Of a DNA stretch of 64,000 nucleotides, positions 37,162 to 46,587 are shown piece after piece; position 1 is the first letter of the stretch; each line of letters starts with the position of its first letter. The notes under the pieces were generated by a model that ran no database searches, had not been told where the DNA came from, and saw only the letters and a program-made list of their open reading frames with translations. This stretch comes from Domibacillus sp. PGB-M46 (lineage in GTDB: Bacteria; Bacillota; Bacilli; Bacillales; Domibacillaceae). A program made the translations under genes and the position numbers. The stretch is taken from NCBI RefSeq assembly GCF_022668875.1, contig NZ_JAKGCR010000002.1:339843-403842 (forward strand). Reading direction: 5' to 3'.

Positions 37162-39120
37162 TTAAAACCATTCGTTCCATTTTTCTACGATTCCATCATA
37201 CCAATGTTCCTCTTCGGCCTCTGCATTGTCATCAATAGCGTCTACATCAAACGAAGTTTCCCCGATGTAAGGAATAATCTTAGACACAACTTCACCAAAT
37301 AGCGGTACAGCCCCGTCCGAACTGTTGGTTGTCATGTAATTTGTTTTACTTACTTCTTCTACGCCAACCCAGACAGCCCCTACCAGATTTGGTGTGTATC
37401 CGACAAACCATTGGTCTTCAGTTCCGTCAATGCCTTCGATCGGCACTTGTGTAGAACCGGTTTTCCCGGCAATATCTACCCCATCTACCTGGGCGCGTTT
37501 GCCGGATCCCCTCTCTACTACCCCGAGAAGCATGGATGTCATTTCGTCTGTTACTTCTTTTGACGTTACTTTCACTTCCTTCGGCTCCCATTTTGGCTTG
37601 ATTTCTCCTTCGGGGCCAATAATTTTTTGAATGAAAAATGTTTCTTTTCGAACACCGTCATTTGAAAACGCTGAATAGGCTTCAGCCATTTGAAGGGGGG
37701 ACACACCAGGCGTAATGTCGCCAAGGGCTAACCCCAGCTTTGGATCTTTTGCCTCAAGGCCAAAACGCTCTAAGGAATTAACGCCTTTTGACAAGCCAAT
37801 TTGGTCTAAGAGCCAGACGGCCGGCACGTTCGCTGACTTTTCAATCGCCCGGTACATTGGCATTTCTCCTTCATACGTATCACTGTAGTTAGACGGAGAA
37901 TACGCACCTTCACCTTTTCCAAAAGACATTTTTTCATCCACCAGCATATCGGTCGGTTTATAGCCTTCTTCAAGAGCAGGCGTATATACAGCCAGCGGCT
38001 TGATGGTGGAGCCTGGTGACTTTTTCATCTGAGTAGCAAAGCTGAAGCCACGGAAAACGTGTTCGCCCCGCCGGCCGACAACACCTAAAACGCCGCCGCT
38101 TTTCGGATCCATTAACACAGCCGCGCTTTGTGTATCTTCTCCGTTGACTGTTTGAGGGAAAACTGTACTGTTTTCATATACGTCTTCCAGCCCGGCCTGT
38201 ACGTTTTGGTCCATCGCTGTATAAATATCGTAACCTTGCGACAGGAGATCGTCCTGCGTTAAACCGTAGCGTGAGATCGCTTCATTGATGACAGCATCGG
38301 CATAATGAGCGTACTTTCCTTTCAGCGGATCACCGCTTGCATCCTTGAGCGTTACTTCCGTATTGGCAGCTTCGTCTGCTTCATTCTCGGTAAGATAACC
38401 GTATTTCACCATCTGACTTAAAACAACCTGGCGGCGGTCGACTGCATTATCCATGCTGTCGATCGGATTGTAACGTGATGGCGCCTTTACCATTCCGGCA
38501 AGCATAGACGACTCCGCAAGAGTCAGCTCGGAAACGTCTTTTCCAAAATATCTTTTAGCTGCGTTTTGCACTCCCCAAGCTCCATTTCCGAAATAGCTTG
38601 TATTCAAGTACATTTCTAAAATCTCTTCTTTTTTGTATACTTTTTCAATCTCAATGGCGAGAAACAATTCTTCTATTTTCCGCCGGTATGTTTTTTCCGG
38701 CGACAGAAGCGCATTTTTCGTCAGCTGCTGCGTCAGCGTGCTGGCTCCCTGTACCCTTGAACCTGCCATAAGGTTGGTAAAGGCAGCACGGAAAATGCCT
38801 TTTACGTCAAACCCGCCATGTTCGTAAAAACGATTGTCTTCCACTGCCACAATCGCTTCCTGAAGATGCTCCGGCATTTTTTCGATCGATACACTGTTCG
38901 TTCGGTTTGCAGAGAGCTTACTTGCTTTGTCTCCGTCTCTATCATAAATAATGGTTGACTGTGAAAGTCCCTGCTTTAATGTTTCCACGTCGGCGGATTT
39001 CATAAAATAAAAACCTGCGCCAAGGCCTGCCAAAACAAAGATTGCAGCAAGCAAAATAGCAATTTGGGTCAGGTGAAACTTTCGCCAGAGAGTTTGGATC
39101 ATTCTCATAACTACTTTCAT
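37162..39120 (-). CDS. class A penicillin-binding protein (PbpF-like)
   Basis: A 652-residue bifunctional enzyme: one membrane anchor (about 18-40), GT51 glycosyltransferase domain with catalytic Glu near residue 94 (VAVEDNRFYEHGG), GASTLTQQLTKN and IEEMYLN-like motif (ILEMYLNTSYFGNGAWG), then a transpeptidase domain with KKSPGSTIKPL (SXXK serine), the SAN motif in IEKSANVPAVW, and KTGSTQ. It polymerises and cross-links peptidoglycan. PbpF or PBP2A/PBP4-type orthology cannot be decided by eye; in B. subtilis pbpF lies next to yhgE, here it does not. Ends with an acidic tail. Confidence 0.9.
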   Translation of the reverse strand: MKVVMRMIQTLWRKFHLTQIAILLAAIFVLAGLGAGFYFMKSADVETLKQGLSQSTIIYDRDGDKASKLSANRTNSVSIEKMPEHLQEAIVAVEDNRFYEHGGFDVKGIFRAAFTNLMAGSRVQGASTLTQQLTKNALLSPEKTYRRKIEELFLAIEIEKVYKKEEILEMYLNTSYFGNGAWGVQNAAKRYFGKDVSELTLAESSMLAGMVKAPSRYNPIDSMDNAVDRRQVVLSQMVKYGYLTENEADEAANTEVTLKDASGDPLKGKYAHYADAVINEAISRYGLTQDDLLSQGYDIYTAMDQNVQAGLEDVYENSTVFPQTVNGEDTQSAAVLMDPKSGGVLGVVGRRGEHVFRGFSFATQMKKSPGSTIKPLAVYTPALEEGYKPTDMLVDEKMSFGKGEGAYSPSNYSDTYEGEMPMYRAIEKSANVPAVWLLDQIGLSKGVNSLERFGLEAKDPKLGLALGDITPGVSPLQMAEAYSAFSNDGVRKETFFIQKIIGPEGEIKPKWEPKEVKVTSKEVTDEMTSMLLGVVERGSGKRAQVDGVDIAGKTGSTQVPIEGIDGTEDQWFVGYTPNLVGAVWVGVEEVSKTNYMTTNSSDGAVPLFGEVVSKIIPYIGETSFDVDAIDDNAEAEEEHWYDGIVEKWNEWF

Positions 39121-39162
39121 TTTGTTTGGTTCCCTTCTTTGTGATACATGCAGCCTTTTCTC

Positions 39163-39190
39163 ATTTTAAGCACATTTCGCTAAATTGCAA
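39163..39190 (-). promoter_or_regulatory. probable promoter of the PBP gene
   Basis: TTGCAA, 16 bases, TAAAAT on the minus strand about 40 bases upstream of the start codon. Confidence 0.5.
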
Positions 39191-39290
39191 CGAATATGAT
39201 AAAACAGGCCCTGCTTTCTAGTACGGATGAGAGGCTTAAAAGTTCCATGCCTTTTTTTGGTACATAAAACAGCTATCTGGCTGCCTCCAT

Positions 39291-39323
39291 AAAAAAACAA
39301 GCAGTGCGCACGGCACTGCTTGC
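39291..39323 (-). terminator. terminator of tatA
   Basis: CAAGCAGTGC/GCACTGCTTG stem followed by TTTTTTT on the minus strand, at the tatA stop codon. Confidence 0.9.
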
Positions 39324-39506
39324 TTATTTTGACTCTATTTTCTTTTGCTTATCTGTATCGTCGTCGTCCATAACGTTTTTCATACCGCGCTTAAATTCAT
39401 GAAGCGTCTGGCCGGCGGCGCGTCCAAGCTGTGGCAATTTCTTCGGTCCAAATAACAACAAGGCGACAATCAAAATAATGGCAACTTCGCCAAATCCAAG
39501 GTTCAT
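39324..39506 (-). CDS. tatA: twin-arginine translocase component TatA
   Basis: A 60-residue TatA: short N-terminal membrane helix (about 5-21), the hinge FGPKKLPQLGRAAGQ, an amphipathic helix, and a charged tail rich in Asp and Lys. It forms the protein-conducting element of the Tat export pathway together with TatC. No tatC is adjacent, so this is an orphan tatA, as known for tatAc in B. subtilis. AAAGGGGCTAAACAC precedes the ATG. Confidence 0.93.
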   Translation of the reverse strand: MNLGFGEVAIILIVALLLFGPKKLPQLGRAAGQTLHEFKRGMKNVMDDDDTDKQKKIESK

Positions 39507-39612
39507 GTGTTTAGCCCCTTTTCTTTGTTGATATGCTTATTATAAAGGATAAACGGCCTTTTGAACGAAAAAAGAGAAACAGATTTGTATCTATTTCCCT
39601 CTTTACTCGTTC

Positions 39613-40854
39613 CTAGGCGCGTCCACCCGCTTGAAGGTTTCTGTTTTTTTCTGTTTCGCCGACGTACAGAGCGCATGCTGCATCACCTGTGATATTAACA
39701 GCCGTCCGTGTCATATCAAGCAGGCGGTCAATTCCGATAATTAAACCAATTCCCTCAACCGGCAGTCCGACACTGCCAAGCACCATCGCCAGCATAATAA
39801 GCCCGACACCGGGTACACCGGCTGTTCCAATACTGGCCAAAACAGCTGTTAGGACAACAGTCGCCAGTTCTCCCATTGTAAGATCAATTCCATACGCCTG
39901 GGCAATAAATATCGTTGCTACGCCCTGCATAATAGCAGTTCCGTCCATATTAATGGTGGCGCCGAGCGGCTGTACAAATGAACTGATCGGCTCAGGCACT
40001 TTTAAATCCCTTTGGGCTACTTCCATGGAAACAGGCAGCGTTGCATTACTGCTTGATGTACTGAACGCGACTCCCATTGCCGGAGCAAACTTTTTAAAAA
40101 ACCAAAGAGGATTTTTCTTCGCCAGGAAAGCAACGGTGCCCCCGTATGTGACGGCGCTGTGGATAAACAATGCCGCTAATACAACAAGCATGTATGAGCC
40201 CATTGCCAGAATGGCATCCCAGCCTTGTGTACCAATGGCTGTGGCAATTAAAGCAAAGGTTCCATATGGTGCAAAGCGCATAACGAGTCCTACCAAATAC
40301 ATCATAATTTCATTTCCCTGGTTCACTAAATTGAGGATTCCTTTTGTTTTTTCGCCAAGCGCAGTCAGGGCAAAACCGATAAAAACAGCAAATACAATTA
40401 GTTGAAGCATATTTCCTTCCGCCATCGCATTGATAGGATTTTTCGGAATAATATTCATAAGCGTTTCACTGACAGGCGGTGCTTCTTCCGCTGAAAACTC
40501 AGCGCCTGCTGTATCAAAATCTCCGGCTGAGCCCGGCTGAATCACAGCAGCAAGGATTAAACCGATAATAATAGCGATACACGTTGTAACTAAAAAATAA
40601 CCTATCGTCTTTGCACCGATGCGTCCCAGCTTTTGAGGATCGCCAAGACCGGCGGATCCAAGCACAATGGAAAAGAACACAAGCGGTACAACAAGCATGC
40701 TGATCAAGCTCAGGAAAATCTGCCCCACCGGTACGAATAAATACGTATTTAGTACTTCAAATACATTTGGTGCAGTCAAGTTTAACAGGAGACCGACAAT
40801 CGCTCCGAGAACAAGCGCTGCCACAATCTTAGTGGTTAAATTCATTTTTTTCAT
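39613..40854 (-). CDS. dicarboxylate/amino acid:cation symporter (DAACS family)
   Basis: A 413-residue transporter of the glutamate/aspartate (GltP/GltT) family. The family serine-rich hairpin FSTSSSNATLPVSM is near residue 265 and the NMDGTAIMQG motif near 300; the C-terminal helix has DRLLDMTRTAVNITGDA with the conserved Asp residues that bind substrate. It imports glutamate, aspartate or C4-dicarboxylates with protons or sodium; which cannot be told. ATG 40854 follows AAAAGGGGTGGATGC; the frame is open a further 31 codons without a site. Monocistronic. Confidence 0.9.
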   Translation of the reverse strand: MKKMNLTTKIVAALVLGAIVGLLLNLTAPNVFEVLNTYLFVPVGQIFLSLISMLVVPLVFFSIVLGSAGLGDPQKLGRIGAKTIGYFLVTTCIAIIIGLILAAVIQPGSAGDFDTAGAEFSAEEAPPVSETLMNIIPKNPINAMAEGNMLQLIVFAVFIGFALTALGEKTKGILNLVNQGNEIMMYLVGLVMRFAPYGTFALIATAIGTQGWDAILAMGSYMLVVLAALFIHSAVTYGGTVAFLAKKNPLWFFKKFAPAMGVAFSTSSSNATLPVSMEVAQRDLKVPEPISSFVQPLGATINMDGTAIMQGVATIFIAQAYGIDLTMGELATVVLTAVLASIGTAGVPGVGLIMLAMVLGSVGLPVEGIGLIIGIDRLLDMTRTAVNITGDAACALYVGETEKNRNLQAGGRA

Positions 40855-40952
40855 GCATCCACCCCTTTTCAGCTGTACAAACTCTTGCTTTTTCTTCACT
40901 GTAAGTATGTAAAAAAATAATGTTCTTTCTAACAGATAACTTACCACTTCCT

Positions 40953-41001
40953 ACAAAATTCTAAACCCTTTTACCTTCAAAATTCTAAACCCTTTTACCT
41001 T
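40953..41001. repeat. 25-bp tandem direct repeat
   Basis: The unit CAAAATTCTAAACCCTTTTA (+CCTT and one base) occurs twice in a row at 40953 and 40978. It lies about 100 bases upstream of the symporter start and 155 bases upstream of the divergent ArsC-like gene, so it could be a doubled regulatory site or a simple slippage duplication. Confidence 0.75.
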
Positions 41002-41156
41002 TTAATGCCTTGTCATTTTTGTTTTACTTCACTCTATACAACTTTAGAATCAAGTCCTAAGAATCCCTTTGTACAACAAATTTTACAAGAGCGCTTATCA
41101 TTATAAAAATCGGGGTATAAAAGAATATAACCACCACGTCAAAGGGGTCAACCGGT

Positions 41157-41576
41157 ATGAAAAATAAAACTATTTTATTTCTGTCACCGTTTAATCATTT
41201 GAGCATGATGGCCGAAGGGTGGGCGGCAAGATTAAATGAGCCCTCCTGGAATGTAATCAGCGCTGCTTGCTCACGTGCAGACTATGACGCCCTTCCTGTT
41301 AAGGCGATGAAAGAAGTTAACATTGACATCGAGAGTAAAACACCGCATTCGCTGAAGCCTCAGCTCGTGAATGAGGCAGACATCGTGGTTGCTATTTATG
41401 ATTTTCAACGTGATAGCCTCCCTGCTCTTTTAAATGAATCCGAGCAGAAAGTGTTACGGTGGAATATATTCAATCCAATACATTGTGATCATTTAACAGA
41501 TCGATGGGCCGCTTATCAGGAAGTATGCGATGAGCTTGCTGTAAAAATACAGGAGCTTAAAAAACAACTCATTTAA
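41157..41576 (+). CDS. catalytically degenerate ArsC/LMW-phosphatase-like protein
   Basis: A 139-residue protein that aligns along its whole length with thioredoxin-linked arsenate reductase ArsC: MKNKTILFLSP at the N-terminus, MMAEGWAARL after the loop, VKAMKEVNIDIESKT, NEADIVVAIYDF, and the C-terminal WAAYQEVCDEL. But the P-loop CTGNSCRS is replaced by SPFNHLS, so catalytic Cys10, Cys15 and Arg16 are gone, and the redox cysteines 82 and 89 are Tyr and Ser. The fold positions are kept, the frame is intact and AAAGGGG precedes the ATG, so it is probably expressed with a non-catalytic role, such as ligand binding or protein contact. No arsenic genes nearby. Confidence 0.75.
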   Translation: MKNKTILFLSPFNHLSMMAEGWAARLNEPSWNVISAACSRADYDALPVKAMKEVNIDIESKTPHSLKPQLVNEADIVVAIYDFQRDSLPALLNESEQKVLRWNIFNPIHCDHLTDRWAAYQEVCDELAVKIQELKKQLI

Positions 41577-41670
41577 ATCTTTACGCCTTTGCGGTTGGGC
41601 CAGCGAGGGCATTTTTTTTTGAAACTAATTTATTTAACGTCCGTATAACTCATTTAGAGAGGCAGGGATT

Positions 41671-42489
41671 ATGAATATGGAAACAAAACAAACACTGATC
41701 GAACAGCTGCAGCAGATTGGGCAATGGGAAAAGGATCAAAAAGGATTATGGATTTGGGATCGTGCCGCCCGTCTTCCTTTTGCCATTCTTGATAAACTGA
41801 CGCCTTCTTTTATTCAGCGAAAAATCGGCTCGCTGCTGGATGAACTCGGCTATTATGTTCAAAGCGGCGGCAAGTATTTAACGAGGCAGGACAGCATCTT
41901 AAAAAAGCTGGAGCGTAATGCCGAAATACCTGTTCATTCGATAGAAGACGTGAAAAAATTGCCGATTTCCGTTATGGACGAAACTGCTTTTTCGATTCAA
42001 AAATCGCATGCGGGCGCCGCTACCGTTCAAGGTGCTGCAACAGGCATTGGAGGCGTTTTTACGCTGGCGGTTGATATCCCTGCCACGCTGGCGATCTCTC
42101 TAAAGATGCTTCAAGAAATCGCTGTGGCTTATGGATACGATCCTAATGAGCGGGAAGAACGGATTTTCATTATTAAATGCCTGCAGTTTTCTTCCTCCGA
42201 TATCGTCGGGAAACGAGCTATTTTAAAAGAAATTGCAAACTATGCCGATCGAGGGAGCAGCAAAGAAATGATTTCGCAAATGCAGGGCTGGCGGGAAGTG
42301 GTGCTTTCCTACAGAGAGCAATACAGCTTAAAGAAAGTGTTTCGCCTTGTACCCGTAGTCGGCATTGTTTTCGGAGCGCTGTCAAACCGCTCGATGATTG
42401 AAGAATTGTCCGATACCGCCATCATGCTTTATAAAAAACGGCGTATTTTAGAGAAACTAGCAGAAACCGAATCAGACATCCGCCCTTAA
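41671..42489 (+). CDS. ecsC: EcsC-family protein
   Basis: A 272-residue protein of the EcsC family (AAATGIGGVFTLAVDIPATLAI-type central hydrophobic stretch, here GAATGIGGVFTLAVDIPATL, then LKMLQEIAVAYGYDPNEREE). Function unknown. In B. subtilis ecsC follows ecsAB; here it is alone, about 23 kb away and on the opposite strand. GAGGCAGGGATT precedes the first ATG. Its last codons form one arm of a 21-bp terminator palindrome shared with the convergent gene. Confidence 0.85.
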   Translation: MNMETKQTLIEQLQQIGQWEKDQKGLWIWDRAARLPFAILDKLTPSFIQRKIGSLLDELGYYVQSGGKYLTRQDSILKKLERNAEIPVHSIEDVKKLPISVMDETAFSIQKSHAGAATVQGAATGIGGVFTLAVDIPATLAISLKMLQEIAVAYGYDPNEREERIFIIKCLQFSSSDIVGKRAILKEIANYADRGSSKEMISQMQGWREVVLSYREQYSLKKVFRLVPVVGIVFGALSNRSMIEELSDTAIMLYKKRRILEKLAETESDIRP

Positions 42490-42512
42490 TGCGGATTGTC
42501 TGATTCGGTTTC
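42463..42512. terminator. bidirectional terminator encoded within both stop regions
   Basis: A 21-bp palindrome (GAAACCGAATCAGACA..CCGC and its complement, one bulged base, 7-base loop). The left arm encodes the last residues of the EcsC protein, the right arm those of the convergent TrkA-C protein; T-rich sequence follows the right arm (TTTCTTTTG). Confidence 0.9.
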
Positions 42513-43163
42513 TTTTGTAAGCTTCTCAATCACCTTTTTATTTCCGTATAAGTACAGCTTGTCACCTGCCTGAATCGTTTCCTCCGTTAAATCCTCGCGT
42601 ACATTTACTTCTCCTCTTTTAATGAATAACAAATTGGCATCATGCCCATGCTCAAAGACATCCTCCACCTTTTTTCCATCAAGCTTGGTGCCTTCTTCTA
42701 CCACTACATCTGCTACAATGTCATCTTCTTGAAGAAAAAGCGCTTCTTTCACCGGGAGTTCGGAAATATCCAAATTTTTTTTCATCTCATGTTTAAATCG
42801 ATGCTGAAGAAGCTTTTTAGTCAGTGGTGTTTTGCCGAGAATGTAAATGGCCAGCAGTACGGAACTAATGATCATCAATTCCTTTAAGCGCAGGTCATTA
42901 GCTAAAATATTGGTAATCGCTGAGATAATAACGGCCAATGAAAAAGCACCGAACAGAATGAGAAACATACTGATTCGGCGTCGTATAGGATGGTCAATAA
43001 TAAGCTGTGATTCATCTGTTGTAAATCCGGTGCCTGTCAGCATGGAAATCGCCTGATACCGGGCCACCTCTTTTTCAAGTCCTGTTAAGTGAAACGCGAT
43101 TACAGATATTTCGATGACAAGTACCACGATTACCAAATAAAGTAAAATAAAAATAAATCCCAT
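42486..43163 (-). CDS. membrane protein with TrkA-C (RCK_C) domain
   Basis: A 225-residue protein. Four hydrophobic segments occupy residues 1-105 (FIFILLYLVIVVLVIEISVI, ISMFLILFGAFSLAVIISAI), and a TrkA-C ligand domain spans about 145-218 (VVEEGTKLDGKKVEDV, LLFIKRGEVNVREDLTEETI, AGDKLYLYGNK). TrkA-C domains bind c-di-AMP or other ligands in potassium transport proteins, but the membrane part is not a recognised channel. ATG 43163 chosen for the GAAGGCAGCAAGAT upstream. Overlaps the ecsC end by four bases. Confidence 0.75.
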   Translation of the reverse strand: MGFIFILLYLVIVVLVIEISVIAFHLTGLEKEVARYQAISMLTGTGFTTDESQLIIDHPIRRRISMFLILFGAFSLAVIISAITNILANDLRLKELMIISSVLLAIYILGKTPLTKKLLQHRFKHEMKKNLDISELPVKEALFLQEDDIVADVVVEEGTKLDGKKVEDVFEHGHDANLLFIKRGEVNVREDLTEETIQAGDKLYLYGNKKVIEKLTKETESDNPH

Positions 43164-43215
43164 ATCTTGCTGCCTTCTTTCCGAAACGGCTTTTTTTTCA
43201 GTGTTCCCGAAGGCA

Positions 43216-44529
43216 TTAACCGGTAAACATGCCGCCATACTTCCTTTTTAACCCGTCTTTTCCGTAAGTAAAAATAGTTGTACGTCCATCAACAACGGTT
43301 GTTAAATGAACGGGTTTTCCCCATAACGTATAGAGATTTGGAATGGTTTGCTCCAAATATCCAACGTCCAGCTCTTTTCCTTCATACGCATGTAAAATAT
43401 GCAGGTCTTCTTTTCCGTCTGTAACGTAAAGAGAAGGGAATCCTCCGTTTACTTTTGAGGAAACGAGCTGATCCTGCACCGACGTCCACTCCTTATCAGT
43501 GATCGTCCAGTGGGCTCCCTTTTTCTCAAACAAATACAGATCCTCCTGCTCCACAAATTCTTTCGTCAAGTAGTTACGCAGAAAAGAAATATCGGATTCT
43601 CTGGCACGGATATCAAATAAAATATCGCGGCTTCCATATTGTTTTTCAATATACTCATACAATTTAACCCCAAGATAATAAGGGTTGATGCCCATTTTAG
43701 ACGGCTGCACAACATCCGCATTCAAACGCGCATATTCAATGGCTTCAGATTCTGTTAAGGACAGCTCTCTCATAATCTTCATATGCCAGTAAGAGGCCCA
43801 GCCTTCATTCATAATTTTTGTTTCCATCTGCGGCCAGAAATAAAGCATCTCCTGCCGGATTAACATGACAATTTCACGCTGCCAGTCTGTTAAAATCGAA
43901 CTGTTCGCAGCGATAAAAGCAAGAAGGTCTTTTTCAAAAAATGTTTCCTCTACTTGCTTGGGAGCCGATTCTTTTTCCCAAAGATCGTCGTATTCGTAAC
44001 GGTGAGTGAGTGGCTCGTCGATTTGATGAGAGCCGATGTGTGCCAGGGGATCTACATGCTCCTCAATGGATAAAACGGCGTCAAGAAAAGCTTCCACCTG
44101 CTCAATTCCATGTTCATCGGTTAACTGGCTGATCCGCTCTGCTGCAGAAGCCATTGATTTTTCCATTTGGTTGTTTGTTTTTTCAAAGTGAATATTGTTT
44201 TTAAAAAAGTCCGAGTGGGCTAAAACATGGGCAACAATAAGCTTGTTTTGAACGAGTGAGTTTGTATTGAGCAAAAAAGCCTGGCACGGATCTGTATTCA
44301 TTACCAGCTCGTATATTTTGCTGAGCCCCATCTCATAGTGGAGCTTCATTTTGTAAAATCGCTTCCCAAACCGCCAATGCGAAAAACGGGCAGGCATTCC
44401 ATAAGCACCAAAAGTGTAAATAATATCTGCCGGGCAAATTTCATAACGCATTGAATAGAAATCAAGCCCGAATCCAGCAGCAATATCTGTAATTTCTTCG
44501 ATTGCATATTGAAGATCAGCATGCTTCAT
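43216..44529 (-). CDS. spoVR: SpoVR family protein
   Basis: A 437-residue SpoVR protein. Conserved segments: [50 protein letters not shown] and [19 protein letters not shown]. In B. subtilis SpoVR affects spore cortex; in proteobacteria its homologue works with the PrkA-type kinase and a YhbH-type protein, both of which are also in this window (53.5-56.8 kb). The ATG at 44529 has AGGGGGGATTCGG upstream, so a 13-codon longer reading is rejected. Slightly shorter than the B. subtilis protein (468). Confidence 0.92.
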   Translation of the reverse strand: MKHADLQYAIEEITDIAAGFGLDFYSMRYEICPADIIYTFGAYGMPARFSHWRFGKRFYKMKLHYEMGLSKIYELVMNTDPCQAFLLNTNSLVQNKLIVAHVLAHSDFFKNNIHFEKTNNQMEKSMASAAERISQLTDEHGIEQVEAFLDAVLSIEEHVDPLAHIGSHQIDEPLTHRYEYDDLWEKESAPKQVEETFFEKDLLAFIAANSSILTDWQREIVMLIRQEMLYFWPQMETKIMNEGWASYWHMKIMRELSLTESEAIEYARLNADVVQPSKMGINPYYLGVKLYEYIEKQYGSRDILFDIRARESDISFLRNYLTKEFVEQEDLYLFEKKGAHWTITDKEWTSVQDQLVSSKVNGGFPSLYVTDGKEDLHILHAYEGKELDVGYLEQTIPNLYTLWGKPVHLTTVVDGRTTIFTYGKDGLKRKYGGMFTG

Positions 44530-44576
44530 CCGAATCCCCCCTGAATCTATGTGTATGCGTACGCCCATTAAACATG

Positions 44577-44614
44577 AAAAAAGAGGCGGATTTCATCCGC
44601 CTCTTTTTTATATG
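44577..44614 (-). terminator. terminator of pgcA
   Basis: GAGGCGGAT/ATCCGCCTC stem with flanking A and T runs. Confidence 0.9.
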
Positions 44615-44647
44615 CTGCAGCTTAAAGAAGCCGCCAGCTCTTGATCA

Positions 44648-46381
44648 TTATTTTAACATTTCATTTACACGCGCCATGAAATCTTCTTGAACGAGTGCAA
44701 GCTTTTCCGTCACTTCTTTGAACGAATCGGCTTTTACCCCAAAGTAAAATTTCACTTTTGGTTCTGTTCCCGATGGACGAGCGCACACCCACGTTCCATC
44801 TTCAAGGAAATATTTTAATACATTTGAAGATGGCAGCTCGATCGGCTGTTTTTCATTCGTAGCAATCGCCGTACGTTCCCCTGTCTGATAATCTTCTACG
44901 GCTTCGACCCGGATGCCTGCAATTGATTCAGGCGCCTGCGCGCGGAAAGAAGACAGCAGCCCCGCAATTTGCTCTGCCCCGTCTTTTCCTTTTAACGTCA
45001 AAGACTGAAGGCCTTCCTTGAAGTAGCCAACACGCTCATATAAATCCATCAATGCTTCATGCAGCGTTTTCCCCTGCTTTTTGAAGTACGCGCATGCTTC
45101 AACAGCCAGAAGCGCTGCCTGCACGGCATCTTTATCACGGGCAAAATCGCCAATTAAATATCCATAGCTTTCTTCATAACCAAATAAGAATGTAAATTCG
45201 CCTGATTCGTTATACTGCTCAATTTTTTCGCCGATAAATTTAAAGCCGGTTAACACGTCTTCGCATGAAACACCGTATTGAGCTGCTGCTGCACGTCCCA
45301 GCTCAGACGTTACAATGGTTTTGAAAATGCGGCCGTTTTCAGGCAGTGTGCCTTTTTCTTTTTTGCGAGCCAAAATATAATCCACCAGCACAGCGCCTGT
45401 TTCATTTCCTGTCAGCAAAACATATCCGCCGTTTCCGTCTTTTACAGCGACACCAAGACGGTCTGCATCCGGATCTGTCGCAATCAAAATGTCCGCATCC
45501 ACTTTTTGTCCATCACGGATAGCCAGTTCAAACGCTGCTTTTTCCTCGGGATTTGGAGATTTTACGGTTGAAAAATTGGCATCTGGCTGCTCCTGTTCAG
45601 CTACAACAGTCACATTTTGATAGCCAAGCGCCTCAAGTGCCTGGCGTACAGGCTTATTACCAGTACCGTGAAGAGGAGAAAACACAATATTGACGTCGGA
45701 TTCTTGTGCTGCTTCCGGCCACTCTGAAATAGTCACAAGATTGTCCACATATGCCTGATCGATTTCTTTCCCGATCATCTGAATTAGTCCCTGTTCTTTT
45801 AACAGTTCCTCACCTTTCACCTCGATCTGGAGTTCATTACCTGCTGCATTCACTTTATCGATGACACGATCAGCTGCTTCCGGAGCAAGCTGGGCACCAT
45901 CCGGCCCGTACACTTTATAGCCGTTGTACTCAGGCGGGTTATGGCTTGCTGTAATCACGATACCAGCAAAAGCATTCAGCTCACGTACGGCAAAAGACAA
46001 TTCCGGTGTTGGGCGAAGCTCGTCAAAAAGATACGTTTTAATACCTGCTGAAGCAAGTGTTTTCGCACTTTCAAGCGCAAACTCCGGTGATTTATGACGA
46101 GAGTCATAGGCAATCGCTACACCGCGTTTTTTTGCTTCTTCTCCTTGTTCTGTTATGTAAGCTGCCAAACCTGCAGACGCTTTTCGAATCGTATATACAT
46201 TCATCCGGTTCGTGCCAGCGCCAATTTCGCCGCGCATGCCGCCCGTACCAAATTCAAGATTTTTATAAAAAGCATCTTCTAGACTTTTTTCATCTTCTTC
46301 GATCGAAAGAAGCAGTTCACTCATTTCTGCATCAAGTTCCGAATAGTTTTTCCATCTTGTATATTCTTCTTTCCAGGCCAC
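44648..46381 (-). CDS. pgcA: alpha-phosphoglucomutase
   Basis: A 577-residue enzyme of the alpha-D-phosphohexomutase family: N-terminal [20 protein letters not shown], phosphoserine loop [20 protein letters not shown], metal loop [13 protein letters not shown], sugar loop [12 protein letters not shown] and phosphate loop [13 protein letters not shown]. It interconverts glucose 1- and 6-phosphate, feeding UDP-glucose for glucolipids and teichoic acids. GTG 46381 chosen because TTGGAGGG lies eight bases upstream and the downstream [11 protein letters not shown] aligns with the start of B. subtilis PgcA; the TTG and ATG further upstream overlap the ribosome binding site. Confidence 0.95.
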   Translation of the reverse strand: MAWKEEYTRWKNYSELDAEMSELLLSIEEDEKSLEDAFYKNLEFGTGGMRGEIGAGTNRMNVYTIRKASAGLAAYITEQGEEAKKRGVAIAYDSRHKSPEFALESAKTLASAGIKTYLFDELRPTPELSFAVRELNAFAGIVITASHNPPEYNGYKVYGPDGAQLAPEAADRVIDKVNAAGNELQIEVKGEELLKEQGLIQMIGKEIDQAYVDNLVTISEWPEAAQESDVNIVFSPLHGTGNKPVRQALEALGYQNVTVVAEQEQPDANFSTVKSPNPEEKAAFELAIRDGQKVDADILIATDPDADRLGVAVKDGNGGYVLLTGNETGAVLVDYILARKKEKGTLPENGRIFKTIVTSELGRAAAAQYGVSCEDVLTGFKFIGEKIEQYNESGEFTFLFGYEESYGYLIGDFARDKDAVQAALLAVEACAYFKKQGKTLHEALMDLYERVGYFKEGLQSLTLKGKDGAEQIAGLLSSFRAQAPESIAGIRVEAVEDYQTGERTAIATNEKQPIELPSSNVLKYFLEDGTWVCARPSGTEPKVKFYFGVKADSFKEVTEKLALVQEDFMARVNEMLK

Positions 46382-46587
46382 AGGCATTCCCTCCAAAACT
46401 ATGATTTCCTATATCATACCATCTGTTGTTCTTATTTCACAGAATTATTAACGGTAAACCTCATTCATTTCCAAGCAAAAACAACCAGGATATAGGAGAC
46501 GAGACACTCAGAATATTTTACTTTTCTTCTTTATTCAGACTATAATGCTAATGTTCAGCAATTATTTTCATGATGGGCGGGGATCTC

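Noticed and set aside
36938..37165. 75-codon plus-strand frame upstream of ilvD
   Set aside because: No ribosome binding site, runs through the PBP terminator palindrome, and composition does not look coding.
39689..40405. 238-codon plus-strand frame opposite the DAACS symporter
   Set aside because: Antisense shadow; no ribosome binding site and the minus-strand frame carries all family motifs.
40953..41001. CRISPR-like repeat
   Set aside because: Only two directly adjacent copies with no spacer, so it is a tandem duplication and not an array.
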